A stretch of DNA of 64,000 nucleotides, taken from NCBI GenBank assembly GCA_021014945.1, contig MU266352.1, forward strand, positions 1 through 64,000, written 5' to 3'. Below, piece after piece: positions 24,372-36,200 of this stretch. The stretch's first letter is position 1, and the number at the start of each line of letters is the position of its first letter. The position numbers and the translations under genes are program-made. The notes under the pieces are model-generated. The model ran no database searches, was not told the origin of the DNA, and was given only the letters and a program-made list of their open reading frames with translations. Source of the stretch: Leucogyrophana mollusca. Taxonomy: Eukaryota > Basidiomycota > Agaricomycetes > Boletales.

Positions 24372-25492
24372 ATGTCCCGTCCTATGCCGCGCATTTTTCT
24401 GATCCGCCACGGTGAGTGGCCAAGTGGATTCAAGGATAGCGACTCCGAACATATTATCTAACAACTTGGTGGGATTCAGGTGAAACCGAATGGTCTTTGA
24501 ACGGGTGAGCCGATCAGAACCAAACCATAATGTGTGCTTCCCAGACCGCTCAAGCTAGAGTATAATCCCAACAGACGACACGTAGGTTTTATTTTCAGTC
24601 GGAAAGCAGAGTCTTGACATTCCCCCCTATCGTCAGACTGGGCGATCAGATATCCCCCTCACACCTCGGGGAGAAGATCAAATAAAGTCAAAGGCACCCA
24701 TATTGGTCGGAGAAGGAAGTAGGTAGTCTTACACCATCGCGCATCAACGTGTTCAAATGAATGGTACACCACCAGAGGCCATCGACCCCGAGAATCTTTG
24801 TGTGGCCCTCGTTTCTCCTCGCCAGCGTGCCCATAAGACCTTCCACTTATTGTTTGAGCATCTTCCTCAATTTCCGCACCATATTCTCTCCGAGGAAGTC
24901 CGAGAATGGGACTATGGAGACTACGAGGGGCTTTTTTTGCATGAAATCAAAGAGAAGAAACCCGGTTGGGATATATGGAGGGACGGGTAAGCAATGGAGT
25001 CGTTATTTATGCTACACTCTTTATCGGATGACCACTTAGCTGTGTTGGAGGCGAGAGCGTCGAAGAGATGCGCTCTCGCGTTGACAACGTGATTGCCAAG
25101 GTATGATTAAATCACCATTGAAACTCTGTAATCTTACGCGTTGAGATTAGGTCCGGGACTATCATAGAGAGTACAAGGAGGGGGGAACGAACACCCGCGA
25201 CGTTCTGATTGTGGCTCATGGGCACTTCAATCGCGTTTTCATTTCCCGGTGGATTAACTTTGACCTCGCCTTAGGTATGAGTCCGGCTTGTGCGAGTGTG
25301 GCTGATCGATGGTTAATTGTCTTTTATCAGGGACTCATTTCAATGTTGAGCCCGGAGGAGTGCGTCTACTGGACGTTATCCTGCAATCTTTACTAACACA
25401 GCATTTTCAAGGTCACTGTCCTAAGCTACAATCATAATTCGCTCGAGGAACCAGCCCTGAATGCACTGAACTTGTACGCTGACTTGAAGTAG
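24372..25492 (+). CDS. SHB17: Histidine phosphatase, sedoheptulose-bisphosphatase-like (Shb17)
   Basis: Phosphoglycerate-mutase-fold phosphatase; yeast Shb17 hydrolyses sedoheptulose-1,7-bisphosphate in riboneogenesis. Nine exons: 24372-24411, 24480-24504, 24575-24581, 24637-24718, 24776-24986, 25040-25100, 25151-25274, 25331-25359 and 25412-25492. They give 219 residues. The catalytic RHG motif is in IFLIRHGETEWSLNG, with the nucleophile His near residue 13. Then come HTGRSDIPLTPRGE, FVSP-like ALVSPRQRAHKT, and EVREWDYGDYEG. The second catalytic His is in VLIVAHGHFNRV. The C-terminus GGVTVLSYNHNSLEEPAL parallels the yeast GGIGVLSYAHHNIDEPAL. Exon 3 is only 7 nt (Gly-Arg-His coding) and restores NGRHTG. 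The protein is shorter than yeast Shb17 (271 aa) because loop insertions are absent. Confidence 0.93.
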
Positions 25493-25619
25493 TAGAAAGA
25501 ATGTCGAGGCATAGAAGGAATAGAAGTGTACTTATAGTCGGACATGGAAGTGTTTATTGGTTTTATATATGAATAGCCTGTGTTCTGATTCTGGTGCGAG
25601 CGCCGGCATTGGCTGGTGA

Positions 25620-25654
25620 ATGGCCGGTACGTGCCGGTGGATGGCCGGTACGTG
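25620..25654 (+). repeat. 14-bp direct repeat, two copies
   Basis: ATGGCCGGTACGTG occurs at 25620-25633 and again at 25641-25654, in the leader region before the coiled-coil gene. Each copy contains the palindrome GGCCGGTACGTGCC or part of it. The role is unknown. Confidence 0.7.
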
Positions 25655-25798
25655 TCCCAGTACAGTCCCAACTTGGCTTGGTCTTCGGTGGTTTGGCGAC
25701 GCTATTTTCTGTTCTCTCTCAGATATTTTATTCCGTCTTGCACCCATTACTTATTGTTCTCAACTAGTCCTTTCGTTGCGCCATCATCTTTGCTGATT

Positions 25799-28700
25799 AT
25801 GGCTGAGGTTGAGACGCTCCCCCCAACGACAAATGGCGAAAATCTCGCCGACTCTGTACCCGAAACCGTGCTCGACACGTCTTCCGAGGCTCATGGCGAA
25901 CACGAGGTCTCTGACGTGGTAGAGCCTGAAGCGAACACGCACGATGAGCCTGCGGCGGACGGCGTTACGCCTGCCGAAGATACGGTTGAAGAAATTGCAA
26001 AGGACACAGTAGAATCAACTCAAATGGATAACACGCCCAAAGACGCAGCTCCTGCTGCAAAGCCTGCCGAAGTGATCAAGAAGCTCGCCACGTCGAAAGC
26101 TGCGGCTGGAAGCAAGGATAAGCCTGCTGTATCCCTTAAGGCTGCACCTGGAAAATCAGGCCCTCCTACTCCGACGGTGAAGAAGGTGTGTCCTGCATGC
26201 TCCCCATGCTGTTCATCAGCTTGAGCCATGTGGCTATAGGTCCTGACCTCTGGCACGTTTGGATCTGGTAATGCAAAGACGGCACCTACAGGCAAGGCCC
26301 CTCCTACAACAGGGTCCTCTGCTCTTTCAAAGTCCACCTCTTCTGCTCCTACAACTGTGAAGAAATCTGTAACTACATCCTCTACTGCTCCTCCAACGAA
26401 GACCCCGACCATGGCGTCATCCAGAAATCCTGCTTCAGGCGCACCTCCAGCTACCGGTCCTGCCAGAAGATCATCTATGCTCCCTCCTAGGTCTACCACA
26501 ACGGCCGCCCCAGCCCCGAAGTCGCGCCCTTCCTTACTGTCGTCTATCACCTCTAGGCCACCTACCGCCGATGGGAATGGGTCCGTTCGCGCTGCCTCTC
26601 CCGCTGGTTCTGTTGCATCTCTGAAGTCTAACTCTGCCGCCCCCGCCCCAAGGCCTCGTGCGTCTATCTCTGAAGCCGTAAAAAGGACGCCTTCGGTGGC
26701 CAAACAAAGTCTTCCAGCTGCAGCTGCCGCACCACCACCATCCAGGTCGGCGCGACCTGCTGCCTCTATATCTTCCATCCGGGAGGTTCGAGACGATGGG
26801 AAAGCGTTGGAGGATCTACAGCTGAAGGTAAGACCTTTACTTGGCCTTCCAGATTGATTTATTCATTTGCTTTCAAGCTGAGGGAAGCGACCGACGCACT
26901 TTCAGCCAAGGCTGAGACTGTGTCCTCCCTTGAAGCTCAAGTCGCGCAGCTCCAGTCGGCTTTGAGTGCCGCTTTGGCAGACGCTAATGTCAAGCAGTCA
27001 TCACTTAATAATTTGGAGAAGGCCAAACAGACATCGGCATCCGAACTGTCGGCGCTCAGGAATACTTTACTGCAGGTTCAAGGCGAGCACAGTCGCGATG
27101 CCGCGCTCTTAGAGACCATCAAGCAAGAAGTAGGTGATTTCACCTATACGGTTCTGCCCTGCCTTCAACAAAAGTCTGTTTCTCTCGTAGCTTGAGGCCG
27201 CAAGAACGTCCTCTGCCAGCCAGAGCGAGCTTGTCGAGAGCCTTGAGGCCCAGATCGAGGCGCTTTCGGCGGAAGTTTCTGCCGCCAAAGATAGCCTAGA
27301 CGCTCTACGTTCCTCTACGGCCTCATCCTCATCAGAAGCTGCTGCAGCCTCCAGAATTGAACGCGAAGCCCTGATCAGGGCGAAAGCCGACCTCGAAGCT
27401 ATTGGTGCCGAAGCTGAGGCTTTGAAGGCGGCGCACACCTCTGCTCTTCAGGATGCCGAGACTAGATTGGCAGAGTCGCAAAGAAAGGCAGCAAATGTGG
27501 AGACCCTGGAGGCCGAACTAGCTGAGCTTAAGGCGGAAAGGGAAGAGAACGCCAACAAGTTGTCGGAGTTGGAGATCGAGATCCTAGAGCTCAAAGAGAG
27601 TCAGGAGCAGGCTGAAGATGACCACAGTAAGGTGCTCCAGCGCCTTCAGGAGACAGAGGAAGAACTCGCCCGAGCTGTAGCCGCTACGCAGCAAGCGCTG
27701 GACGAGGCCAAAGCGAAGGAAGAAGAGAGCAGTCGACAGGCGGAAGACGTCCGGAATTTACATGCTGGTGAGTTGCAGGCCGCCAAGGACGAGCTTGCGG
27801 AAGTTGCAGCCAGTCTGGAAGCACTCCAAGGCGAGCTGGAAGCCGTGACTGCATCGCACGAGCAGACAAAGACCGACGCCCAGGACGCCTCAGATGCTCA
27901 TAGGCGTGAACTTGAACAAGCGGAGCAAACTTACTTGGCTAAGCAACTCGAGCTCTCAGAGGAAATCCAGCGGATAACTAGGGAACTCGAGGTGAGGAGC
28001 GCCATAAGGCGTCAGTATTCAGAGGGTAACGAGACTTTTCCAGGGCCAAGAAGCCCAGTACAATGCCAAAGTCGACGCAGTCAAGGCTGAGCATGACGTC
28101 CTTCTCGAGGAGGCCTTTGAACAAGCCAAGGTTTGTTCTAACACTTTCCCCGATACTTCAGCTGACGATGCTACCTTCCTCAGCACGAAGCTGGATCGGC
28201 GCATAGCCAGGACCTCCAGGCTCTCCGCGCCGAGTCTCAGGCTACTATCGAGCAACTCCGGGCCGCTCATCAGTCTACCATGAATGGGCTCCAAGCTGAG
28301 CATGAGGCTGCTCTGGAGTCACAAGTCAACGGCCTGGAGAAGAAGCTTAACAGCCAAGGGATCGAGCTCAAAGCTACGCAGGACGACCTTGCTAAAGCCA
28401 AGGCTGCGCTCGATGCGTCCCGGGTTGAAGCAGAGAGTCTTAAAGCCCAGCTTGAGGATGCTCGTGCTGCCTTTATCTCAGCTTCCTCTTCGCCAGACCA
28501 AGCGGCTGAAATAGAGCGTGTCACTAAAGAATTGGCAAATATTCGCGACGAGAATGCCATGCTCAATGATGTACTCGCCGTCACAAAGGAGTCACTTTCG
28601 GAGATGTCCACGAATCACTCGAGAGAGCTCGAGGAAGCAGCTCGAGGACGTGCAGATGAGGTCACCAAGCTTCGCGGTGCTCACGAGGAGGAGATTAGCG

Positions 28701-29316
28701 CCCTGGCGGCTCAGAAGTCGGAGTTGTCGCTGAAGCTCTCCGACCTGGAAGGCGAGCTCGCTACCGTCAGAGCGCAGCTTGCTGCACAGCCAACCGCTGC
28801 TCCCAAAAGCAACGGATCCACACATACCCCATCAACTACGATAACGAGGGAAGAGGCTCAGCGAATGCACGAGGCCCATAATATGAAAATGCACGACTTG
28901 CAGGCTGAGAACGACCGCGCGACCAGATCGCTCAGAGGAGAGATTGAAGCGTTGGAGAATAAGGTGGATGAACTCCAGCAGGAGGTCGCGCGAAAGGCAA
29001 TGGAAATCCAATATCTCGAGCAAGAGCAAGAGGAAAGCCAAGATTCCATCACGCGGTATGTCAAAGTCTTTGGATTTCAAAGTTTGTTCGCAGTTGTTAT
29101 CGCGCTGGCCGTGATCTTTGATTTTATCTAATGTTCTTTCCCCTCAACGTTCTTTACCTTGACTTATTTACTTTATTTCGTCCTAATCTCCTCCTTCTCG
29201 GACATTTCGACTTGGATATAAATTATGAACTTCGCATGATTCTCATTTCGATCATTTATTGCAGATTAAAGGAGGACCTCGATCAGTATAGGGCCAAAGA
29301 AGAAGGATCAGCATGA
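25799..29316 (+). CDS. Long coiled-coil protein, unknown function
   Basis: Seven exons: 25799-26185, 26240-26827, 26878-27129, 27191-27991, 28044-28130, 28184-29055 and 29265-29316, coding for 1012 residues. The first 325 residues are acidic and then Pro/Ala/Ser/Thr-rich, with SRPSLLSSITSRPPT and PRASISEAVKRTPS. From about residue 330 to 1000 there is nearly continuous heptad coiled coil rich in Ala, Glu, Leu and Gln. The end is SITRLKEDLDQYRAKEEGSA. Such proteins are often auto-labelled M-protein repeat or myosin-like; I see no motor, kinase or Golgin GRIP motif. A structural tether or cytoskeletal role is possible. The last intron is 209 bp, four times longer than the others, and its read-through encodes a hydrophobic tail (see findings). 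Confidence 0.9.
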
Positions 29317-30158
29317 ACGGCGACCTCAACGACTTTCGATCATCACGCACCTCGTTTCTCGCTAGCCTCGCGGTTTCCGTGCTGGTTCCATCCCCCATCC
29401 TCGTGTTTGCCTAGCGATACTTGATGTCCATGGCTGGTGCTATAGGTATCCACACTTTCCCTCTCATCGGGTTCCCACTTTTACGCTAAACTGGAATTAT
29501 TGCCACCTCGTCTTGGACTGCATTCAAACTCTCTTTCTGACACCACCATCATATCAGGAGTCCATATTTCCCGTTCTTCATACCCCACCCTCTTAGTTAT
29601 GTTTGCACATATGTTTCCGGAGCCCTTTATTACAGCGCAGTGTATATCTTTGACCACTCTCTGTGTCTAATGGAATTTTTTTGCCTCGGCTGTTTCATCG
29701 TACGATTTGGGGTCACGTCACTCGACGCGTCGCGTCGCGTCTTCCGCGACCGGATCCGAAGTCAAGGTGAGCAGGGTCTGCTGTAACGCTGGCTCGGGCG
29801 GGTTCGTTTGCAGGCTGAAAACATTCACATGCTCTGCGGCATCACGAGTGTCTTGGGCGCCGTATTTACACTGACAGCTGAAGAGCGGAACAGCGCTACC
29901 TTGTCCGACAGGACCCCATGAAGTTTGTTCCCGGAAGCGGACAGCAAAGGTCACCAGACGACGGGAAGGTGGCAGGCACCCGGCCAGTAATTAGCCTTTT
30001 ATAGTATAAACGCTCGGCAGGACGGCCTGATTTACTGGGGTCCTTGTACGGTACTTCCCCCAACCATTTTATTCGCGTTCTTGTCCAGTTTCATTTCTTC
30101 CTTGAATCCTTCTCCCTCTTTTTTCTCCCCGGTCTTACCTCCCGACGACGAGCACACG
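29317..30158. other. Intergenic, YHM2 upstream
   Basis: An 842-bp stretch with no conserved coding sequence. Near 29722-29745 it holds a CGCGT tandem run that includes ACGCGT, the same core as the yeast MluI cell-cycle box. Pyrimidine-rich sequence precedes the YHM2 start. Confidence 0.45.
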
Positions 30159-31703
30159 ATGGCCATCCAAAAGGAACCCGGTCAGAAGGGCGTGAACTGG
30201 TCAAACATTGCTGTCGGTGAGCGCGTCTGTTGGTCTCTTCGTGAAACCTGCTCACTGGATTTGCTCTAGGTGCCATCATGAACATGGTATGATCTGAGCG
30301 TGCTTTGAGACTGCAATGAACTCATAACAACTCTTCAATCTCGCGCACATTCTATAGTTTGTACGTTGGTCATGGTCTACGTTCTACAGCATGCTCTAAC
30401 TGTTAACGCCGCGCTTGTAGGAGGCAAGCTTCCAAGGAACAGTATAAACTGGCGCATTATTTATCTAATGGGACTTACTATAGGTCACGACTCTTGGCCA
30501 GCCATTGGAAGTCCTTAAAACCCAGATGGCAGCCAACCGGTCCCAGACTATGCTCCAGGCTACCACGTCGGTTTGGTCTCGTGGAGGCGTCGCTGGGTTG
30601 TATCAGGGTCTTATTCCATGGGTGAGTGCATGTTGAAAGGTGTTGTGAACCCAGACTCCAATCTGTCGCTCTCCCTCATAGGCATGGATTGAAGCTTCGA
30701 CAAAAGGAGGTGTCCTGTTGTTCACCGCCTCTGAGATCGAAACAGCTGGTGTCAACATGGGTGTCAGCCCTGCTGCTGCTGGTCTCTTGGGTGGTATGGG
30801 CGGTGGTATTGCACAGGCATATGCTACTATGGGTAAGTGGTTATTGCTAATCCCCCTTATGCTTCCAAGCGTCGATGCGTGATGTATACCCTAATTGAAG
30901 GCTAGTGCTGCGCACTATGCTGCCACAATTCAACCATCTTTCGGGACTGACATCTCTGAACCTCCTAACCCCGAAACAAACTCATTCTGATAATGCTCGG
31001 TCTCAACAGGATTCACGACTTGCATGAAAACTGTCGAGATCACGCGTCATAAAGCAGCCGCAGCAGGAGTAGAACGTTCGACGTTCCAGGTTTTCATGGA
31101 TATCTACCGTCGGGAAGGCATCCGGGGCATTAACAAGGGTGTGAACGCCGTCGCTGTGCGACAATGTACCAACTGGGGCTCTCGGTGCGATCTCTCTCTC
31201 GTTTGGCGCACTCCGGCTAACCATTGCGTCGCTAGCATGGGTTTCGCCCGTTTGGCGGAGACAATGATCCGGAATGTACGGGGTAAGGGTGAGAATGACA
31301 AACTCGGCGCCATGGATAAAATTCTCGCATCATCAATTGGTGGCGCACTGGCAACCTGGAATCAACCGATAGAAGTCATCCGAGTTGAGGTAAGATTTCG
31401 CCACCTGTTATGTAGCCACCTACTCAATCTTGTGATAGATGCAATCTATGGCCAAAGGAACTGCCAATGCCAACCGTCCCGCCAAACTTACCATCTTAAA
31501 TACCCTCGGTTTCATCTACAAAGAAAACGGACTTAAAGGCTTGTATCGCGGCGTCACGCCTCGGATAGGTCTCGGTATTTGGCAAACGATCTGCATGGTA
31601 TCGTTCGCGGACTACGTGAAAATTTGGTATGGTCGTTAAGAGATTGGTGCATGACTTTCGATGCTGATACCCATTTTTTTGCAGGGTGAAGGGACGTCAG
31701 TAA
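30159..31703 (+). CDS. YHM2: Mitochondrial citrate/oxoglutarate carrier Yhm2
   Basis: Inner-membrane carrier that exchanges citrate for 2-oxoglutarate and supports cytosolic NADPH and acetyl-CoA supply. Ten exons: 30159-30216, 30270-30286, 30358-30360, 30421-30423, 30484-30621, 30682-30832, 31010-31184, 31236-31389, 31439-31626 and 31685-31703. They code for 301 residues (yeast 314). Matches to Yhm2 are very close: [83 protein letters not shown] and [20 protein letters not shown]. Exons 3 and 4 are 3 nt each (Phe, Glu), and the intron after exon 4 begins with GC (see findings). The final intron (31627-31684) has a strong poly-T tract; reading through it would end in YGR instead. Confidence 0.94.
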
Positions 31704-31957
31704 CGACATAGACTCTGCTTTTAATCCTCATAGACTCATAATATCTTTATTCCTTGGCGTATACCGATTGCATGCCCTTACTGCTATACATTCTTTGGCT
31801 ATGAAGTCGATCCATGCGTGATGTGAGAGCGAGGTGGCGCGGGTGAATAATTTGAACTGACACAGTCCTAAATGTCCCTGACCGGCATCGGCCATATCGC
31901 TACAACCCAGCCCGGCGTTCATCACAACACGCATTTCACCCTTGCCTCCCAACCACA

Positions 31958-32986
31958 ATGAGCTCTGTAGCCCCAACCAAGGCCCCGCTGCACCCCCTAC
32001 TGGCGCAATATCTTGCCCAGCTGGCTGCAAATCCACTACGCACAAAGGCGATGACTTCAGGTAAAGCGCTGACATAGCGAGGAAGCGAAGCGTGTGCTCA
32101 GTTTCTATGTAGCTACGTTCTCTTTCATGCAAGAAGTTATTGGATCCAATGTTGCTGGCATTCCTCCACCCAAAGTCTCCAAAGATGCCTCTTCAGTATC
32201 AAGAGCTCTTGCAAAAGCGCGTATTGACTCCAAGGCTCTCAAGATGGCACTATACGGGTTCTGCGTGTCTGCCCCACTCGGGCACTTCCTCGTTGGTCTG
32301 CTACAGAAGGCGTTTGCTGGCAAAGTTGGACTCAAGTACAGACTCGGGCAACTCCTGGCAAGTAATCTGTTCATTGCCCCGATCCAAACTACTGGTAAGA
32401 ACTATAAGCCGATTATACCGCACTCTCGTGATATTCACTAGTTGATGTCTATCAGCATTCCTGTCGTCGATGGCCGTCATAAATGGCGCCAAATCATTAG
32501 ACGAGGTTATTCGTACCGTCAAAGGAGGCTTCATGTCCGTCATTCGGGTGAGCATTGGTCTCCCTTGTGCACTGTACAGCTCTTAACCACTCCTTTTACA
32601 GGTGACCTGGGTGAGTATTATCTTGAGTCTGTGTTATGCAAATTTATACCGTCCGTTATCAGGTTATATCACCTTTGTCGATGGCGATTGCTCAGCAATT
32701 CATACCAGTCGAGGTACAGTATCACCCATCAAGGAGATTCAACGGACATTGATGGATATTTCATGCACAGCTTTGGGTACCTTTCTTCAACGTGATCCAG
32801 TTTACACTTGGCGTGAGTCCGCCAAATACTGGTCCCTCAGACGTGCTCTAATGGAATAATCCATAGACCCTCTTCAATATCAAAGTCAAGAAGATGCGAC
32901 TTGCTGCATTGGAGAAGGAAGCACGGGAACGAGAACGGGAAAAGGCCAGGAATGCAGCCGAGTCTATAGTACATGAAGAGTCATAG
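31958..32986 (+). CDS. Mpv17/PMP22 family membrane protein
   Basis: Small four-helix protein of inner mitochondrial or peroxisomal membrane; members affect membrane permeability and mtDNA stability, but the exact activity is unsettled. Seven exons: 31958-32060, 32113-32394, 32456-32547, 32602-32610, 32663-32713, 32771-32812 and 32867-32986, giving 232 residues. Family hallmarks are LLAQYLAQLAANPLRTKAMTSG at the N-terminus (split after MTS), KMALYGFCVSAPLGHFLVGL, SSMAVINGAKSLDEVI, and across three small exons VTWVISPLSMAIAQQFIPVE then LWVPFFNVIQF. Exon 4 is just 9 nt (VTW). The C-terminal KKMRLAALEKEARERERE is a basic/acidic helical extension beyond the Pfam domain. It converges with TRS85. 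Confidence 0.92.
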
Positions 32987-33238
32987 TGGGATTCGCTCAC
33001 ACTGTAAGACCATTACAAACCGCTTATATACCTCACAACCGCTACAATGTGTACAAGTTCATGTAATGCCATATGTAGTCTGGATATAGTTCCACGTCGC
33101 ATCGACAATGGTGCCACCCCCTAAGAGCAGTAGCAGCAGCAGCCTTACTGCCCCTCGAGTACTTATAATGGTGATGATAGCTCTTGCGATCCGGAGCATG
33201 TAAAATATATCCGTATTATATATCCGCTATTGCATACT

Positions 33239-36200
33239 TTAAGACCGCGAAACACCTGAGATAGTGATGAATGACCAGGCATCTGGGCGAGGTTCCTGCA
33301 AGTAGAGGTGCCTCGTCCGCCAGGTGGCTTCGCCGTCCTGTGAGGGACGGACCTCTCCAACCTCAGTCTCTAATCGCCAGCCATTGAGTGCGTATATTCC
33401 AGGACGTGTAATCCATATTTTCGAGGGTATTGAGATGGCCTCCGATGGCTTGAGGGTCCCGCGGAATGTAAGTCGACCAGCATATCGCGGTCGCAGATGA
33501 TTTCTACAAGTACCTGTCAGTATGTGAGAGGAGGTTTAAGGAGGACCCTACGATGACAAGGAAACATCGTCTCCTGGAGTTTCGAGTTTCAACACATAAC
33601 GCGAGGGGTGTGTCAGTGAATAATTCCGCAAGGTGAATACGACCGGGATGGTAGACGATCTTTAATATCATCAGAAAAATCAGTATAGAAGAGTATCAAA
33701 GGCAGACGTACCCGTGCGTGAAGTCATGCTCCACCGCCCGCCCGTCTTCCACTGTAACCACGACCGGGTTCATCTCCGAGTTCCATTCGCTGTCGCGTAC
33801 AGCCTGTAGGATCTCCACCTTTTCTCTTTGGGTTTCAGCATACATGCTACGTTTCACTTTCGCACCCTCCGCTTCCTCAATGATCTCCTTGAGCGCTGCA
33901 TGCCCCGCACCGAGGGTGATATCCGACACAAGAATGTGTCCCGAGCGTCCTTCGGATGGAATCTCCCAGCATACCACCACGTCTACGGATAGAGGGTTGT
34001 AGAGGGGGAATATATGTGGGCGGGAGGAGGCAGGAATGTGTGTATGGGAGCGGGCGAGAGAGCGAGCGACAAGGTTTCTGCGTTCGCTATGGACAAAATA
34101 GTGAGTCGCGGCGTCATGTATGGAACGATTGGCGGTATTCTGCGTTGAGGTAGGTTTAGACGTTGAATGATCATACCCTGAAATGCGTCTCACCTTTGAG
34201 ATATGGCTGCAGACAAGGTCTATTGGTGGAGGATCTTCAGGCTCAATCCCGCGCCCATGCAGAACATCGCTGAGCTTCCGAGAAACAAACGCAATTGTTT
34301 GCTCCGCAGTCGCACCTGTGGTTGCACTACTGGCAGCCAAGGACATGCGCGCAGTTTGAGAAGGCCGTAAAGGTTCTCTATGAACACGATGAGTATCAGA
34401 GAGGCGCAATGGCAACAGGGAGAACTCACGGCCACAAATCTGTCAAGGGTGCGCATGTCCATGTGGGACTCATGGTCGTCAGCTGGGTTATTTGCAACGA
34501 GTTTGAAAGATGCGTGCTCGTAAGCTCTAGATTGAGTAAGAACGAGTGATCCGCTGAGCGACCGGGGTGCGAAGTCGCCGAGACCTGAAGGACGGGTGTG
34601 ATCTGGCAGCTTCGCGTGACCCGTGTGCAATGGAATGCCTGTCCCTCTGACTAGAAGCCGATGGTTTAATGGGGATGTTCACCAAAACTTGAGCAAAGCT
34701 TACTTCTCGATAAACAAACAGGAGGCAGAGGTCACGTTTGGCAGCCATTCCGGCGTGTAGAGTCACGTTCACTGCTGTATGAACTCCAGGGGCGAGTGTG
34801 GATGACCCTGCCGCTGCATGGAGATGTATTCGGTGAGGAGTCCAAGGGGTGAGCTTGTTGTCAGAACGCAGGATTTCAGACGCTCTGTCTGTTGACGAAG
34901 CTGAAGGGCTGTTGAGCAAGCGTAAAGCAAATACGCGAATGACTCACACGGCGACTCCGTCGAAGGGTCGTCGATCCATATTTGATCATCCGGACCCGCT
35001 ACCACCCATGCCTCCCCGATATCCCTCGTCCCCGCGTTCGATATCCACAACTTCATCTCTTTGCACTCTCCTTCAGCCAGCACCAAAGGTCCGTTCTCAG
35101 CAAAAGTCACAGCAAGCTCCTGGCTGGCCTCCTCCACGTCAACTTTGATGATGACATCAGGTGCGTATGTTGCAGTCTGTCTCTGTTGGGGTGTATCTTG
35201 GAGCCTACGGCCACGCCGTGCTAAAGATTCAACAGAGGGTAGGAGCGCAAGGAAATTGAAGGTAGCATGCGTGACAGAGAGGGATGCCGGTCGAGAAGCC
35301 TTGATAGCAATAGGGATCTAGAACACAGTAAGGCTCACAATAGAAAAACTTGACTTGACATGTACGAACAGTTCGCGACTCCTTAGCATCAAGGATAATC
35401 TCGTCAATGATTTCAATCTCAATGTTTTCCTTGATCCACTGTGCATCACCGGAGGGCGTCTCCACAAGTATCGTCAAATTCGACAGGTTCACTTCCGCGT
35501 CAAGTGGGTTCCGCAAAGGGAGGTCGACCCAGAAGGTTTCTAAAGACAGATGTCAGTATTGGCCGTAGTTTCAAATTCGGGAGACCAAGTACCCCCGACA
35601 GCAGCCTTGCCGCTTTTTTCCAGTCTTTCCTTGCCATTCGACTTCCAAAAAGTCTTCCACAGTTCCTCTCGGCTCTCCCATTCCTCTTGCTCGCCGCTGG
35701 GAGAATCTCTGGGAAGTCGGACTGCAGTGTCTTTTGCGATACTGAAGCTTATTGGAAGGATTAAGTCAGAGAGTGCATCATGGCTATCCGATGTGGATTC
35801 GAAATGCTGAGCGAACTATCAGCAAAGGAAAAAGAAAGGAGGGGGAACGGACCGAGAAAGCAACCCTGAAGTCCTCTAAAAGAACGTTATCTGTACTAGA
35901 CATCTCCTTGGCATCTTCTTCTCCTTGGTTTCGCATTTTGGCAAGGGGTGAAGAGGAAGCTGAGGACCAGCGCAACAGTCCAAGAAAAAAGCGCACTGCG
36001 CCAGCAACGTCACCCGTAGTATACAGCAGCCTACCTGTGTCAGGGAGTTTTTTTTAACCCGTTGGAAAGCCATATATCTCGTTCATCGTACCTAATGGAT
36101 GCTCGATACCCGACATCACAGCGTCAAATCCTTGGTACTCTATGGCCGCCTTTCCTTCTGAGTCCCAGAAGGACGGCGAAAGCGATTTTTCTGGTCGAAG

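Noticed and set aside
26020..26778. 252-codon minus-strand open frame
   Set aside because: Antisense to the Ala/Pro-rich part of the coiled-coil gene; Gly/Ala/Asp composition mirrors that strand.
29718..29954. 78-codon minus-strand open frame upstream of YHM2
   Set aside because: No motif, no flanking exons and no sign of constraint; probably random in the promoter region.
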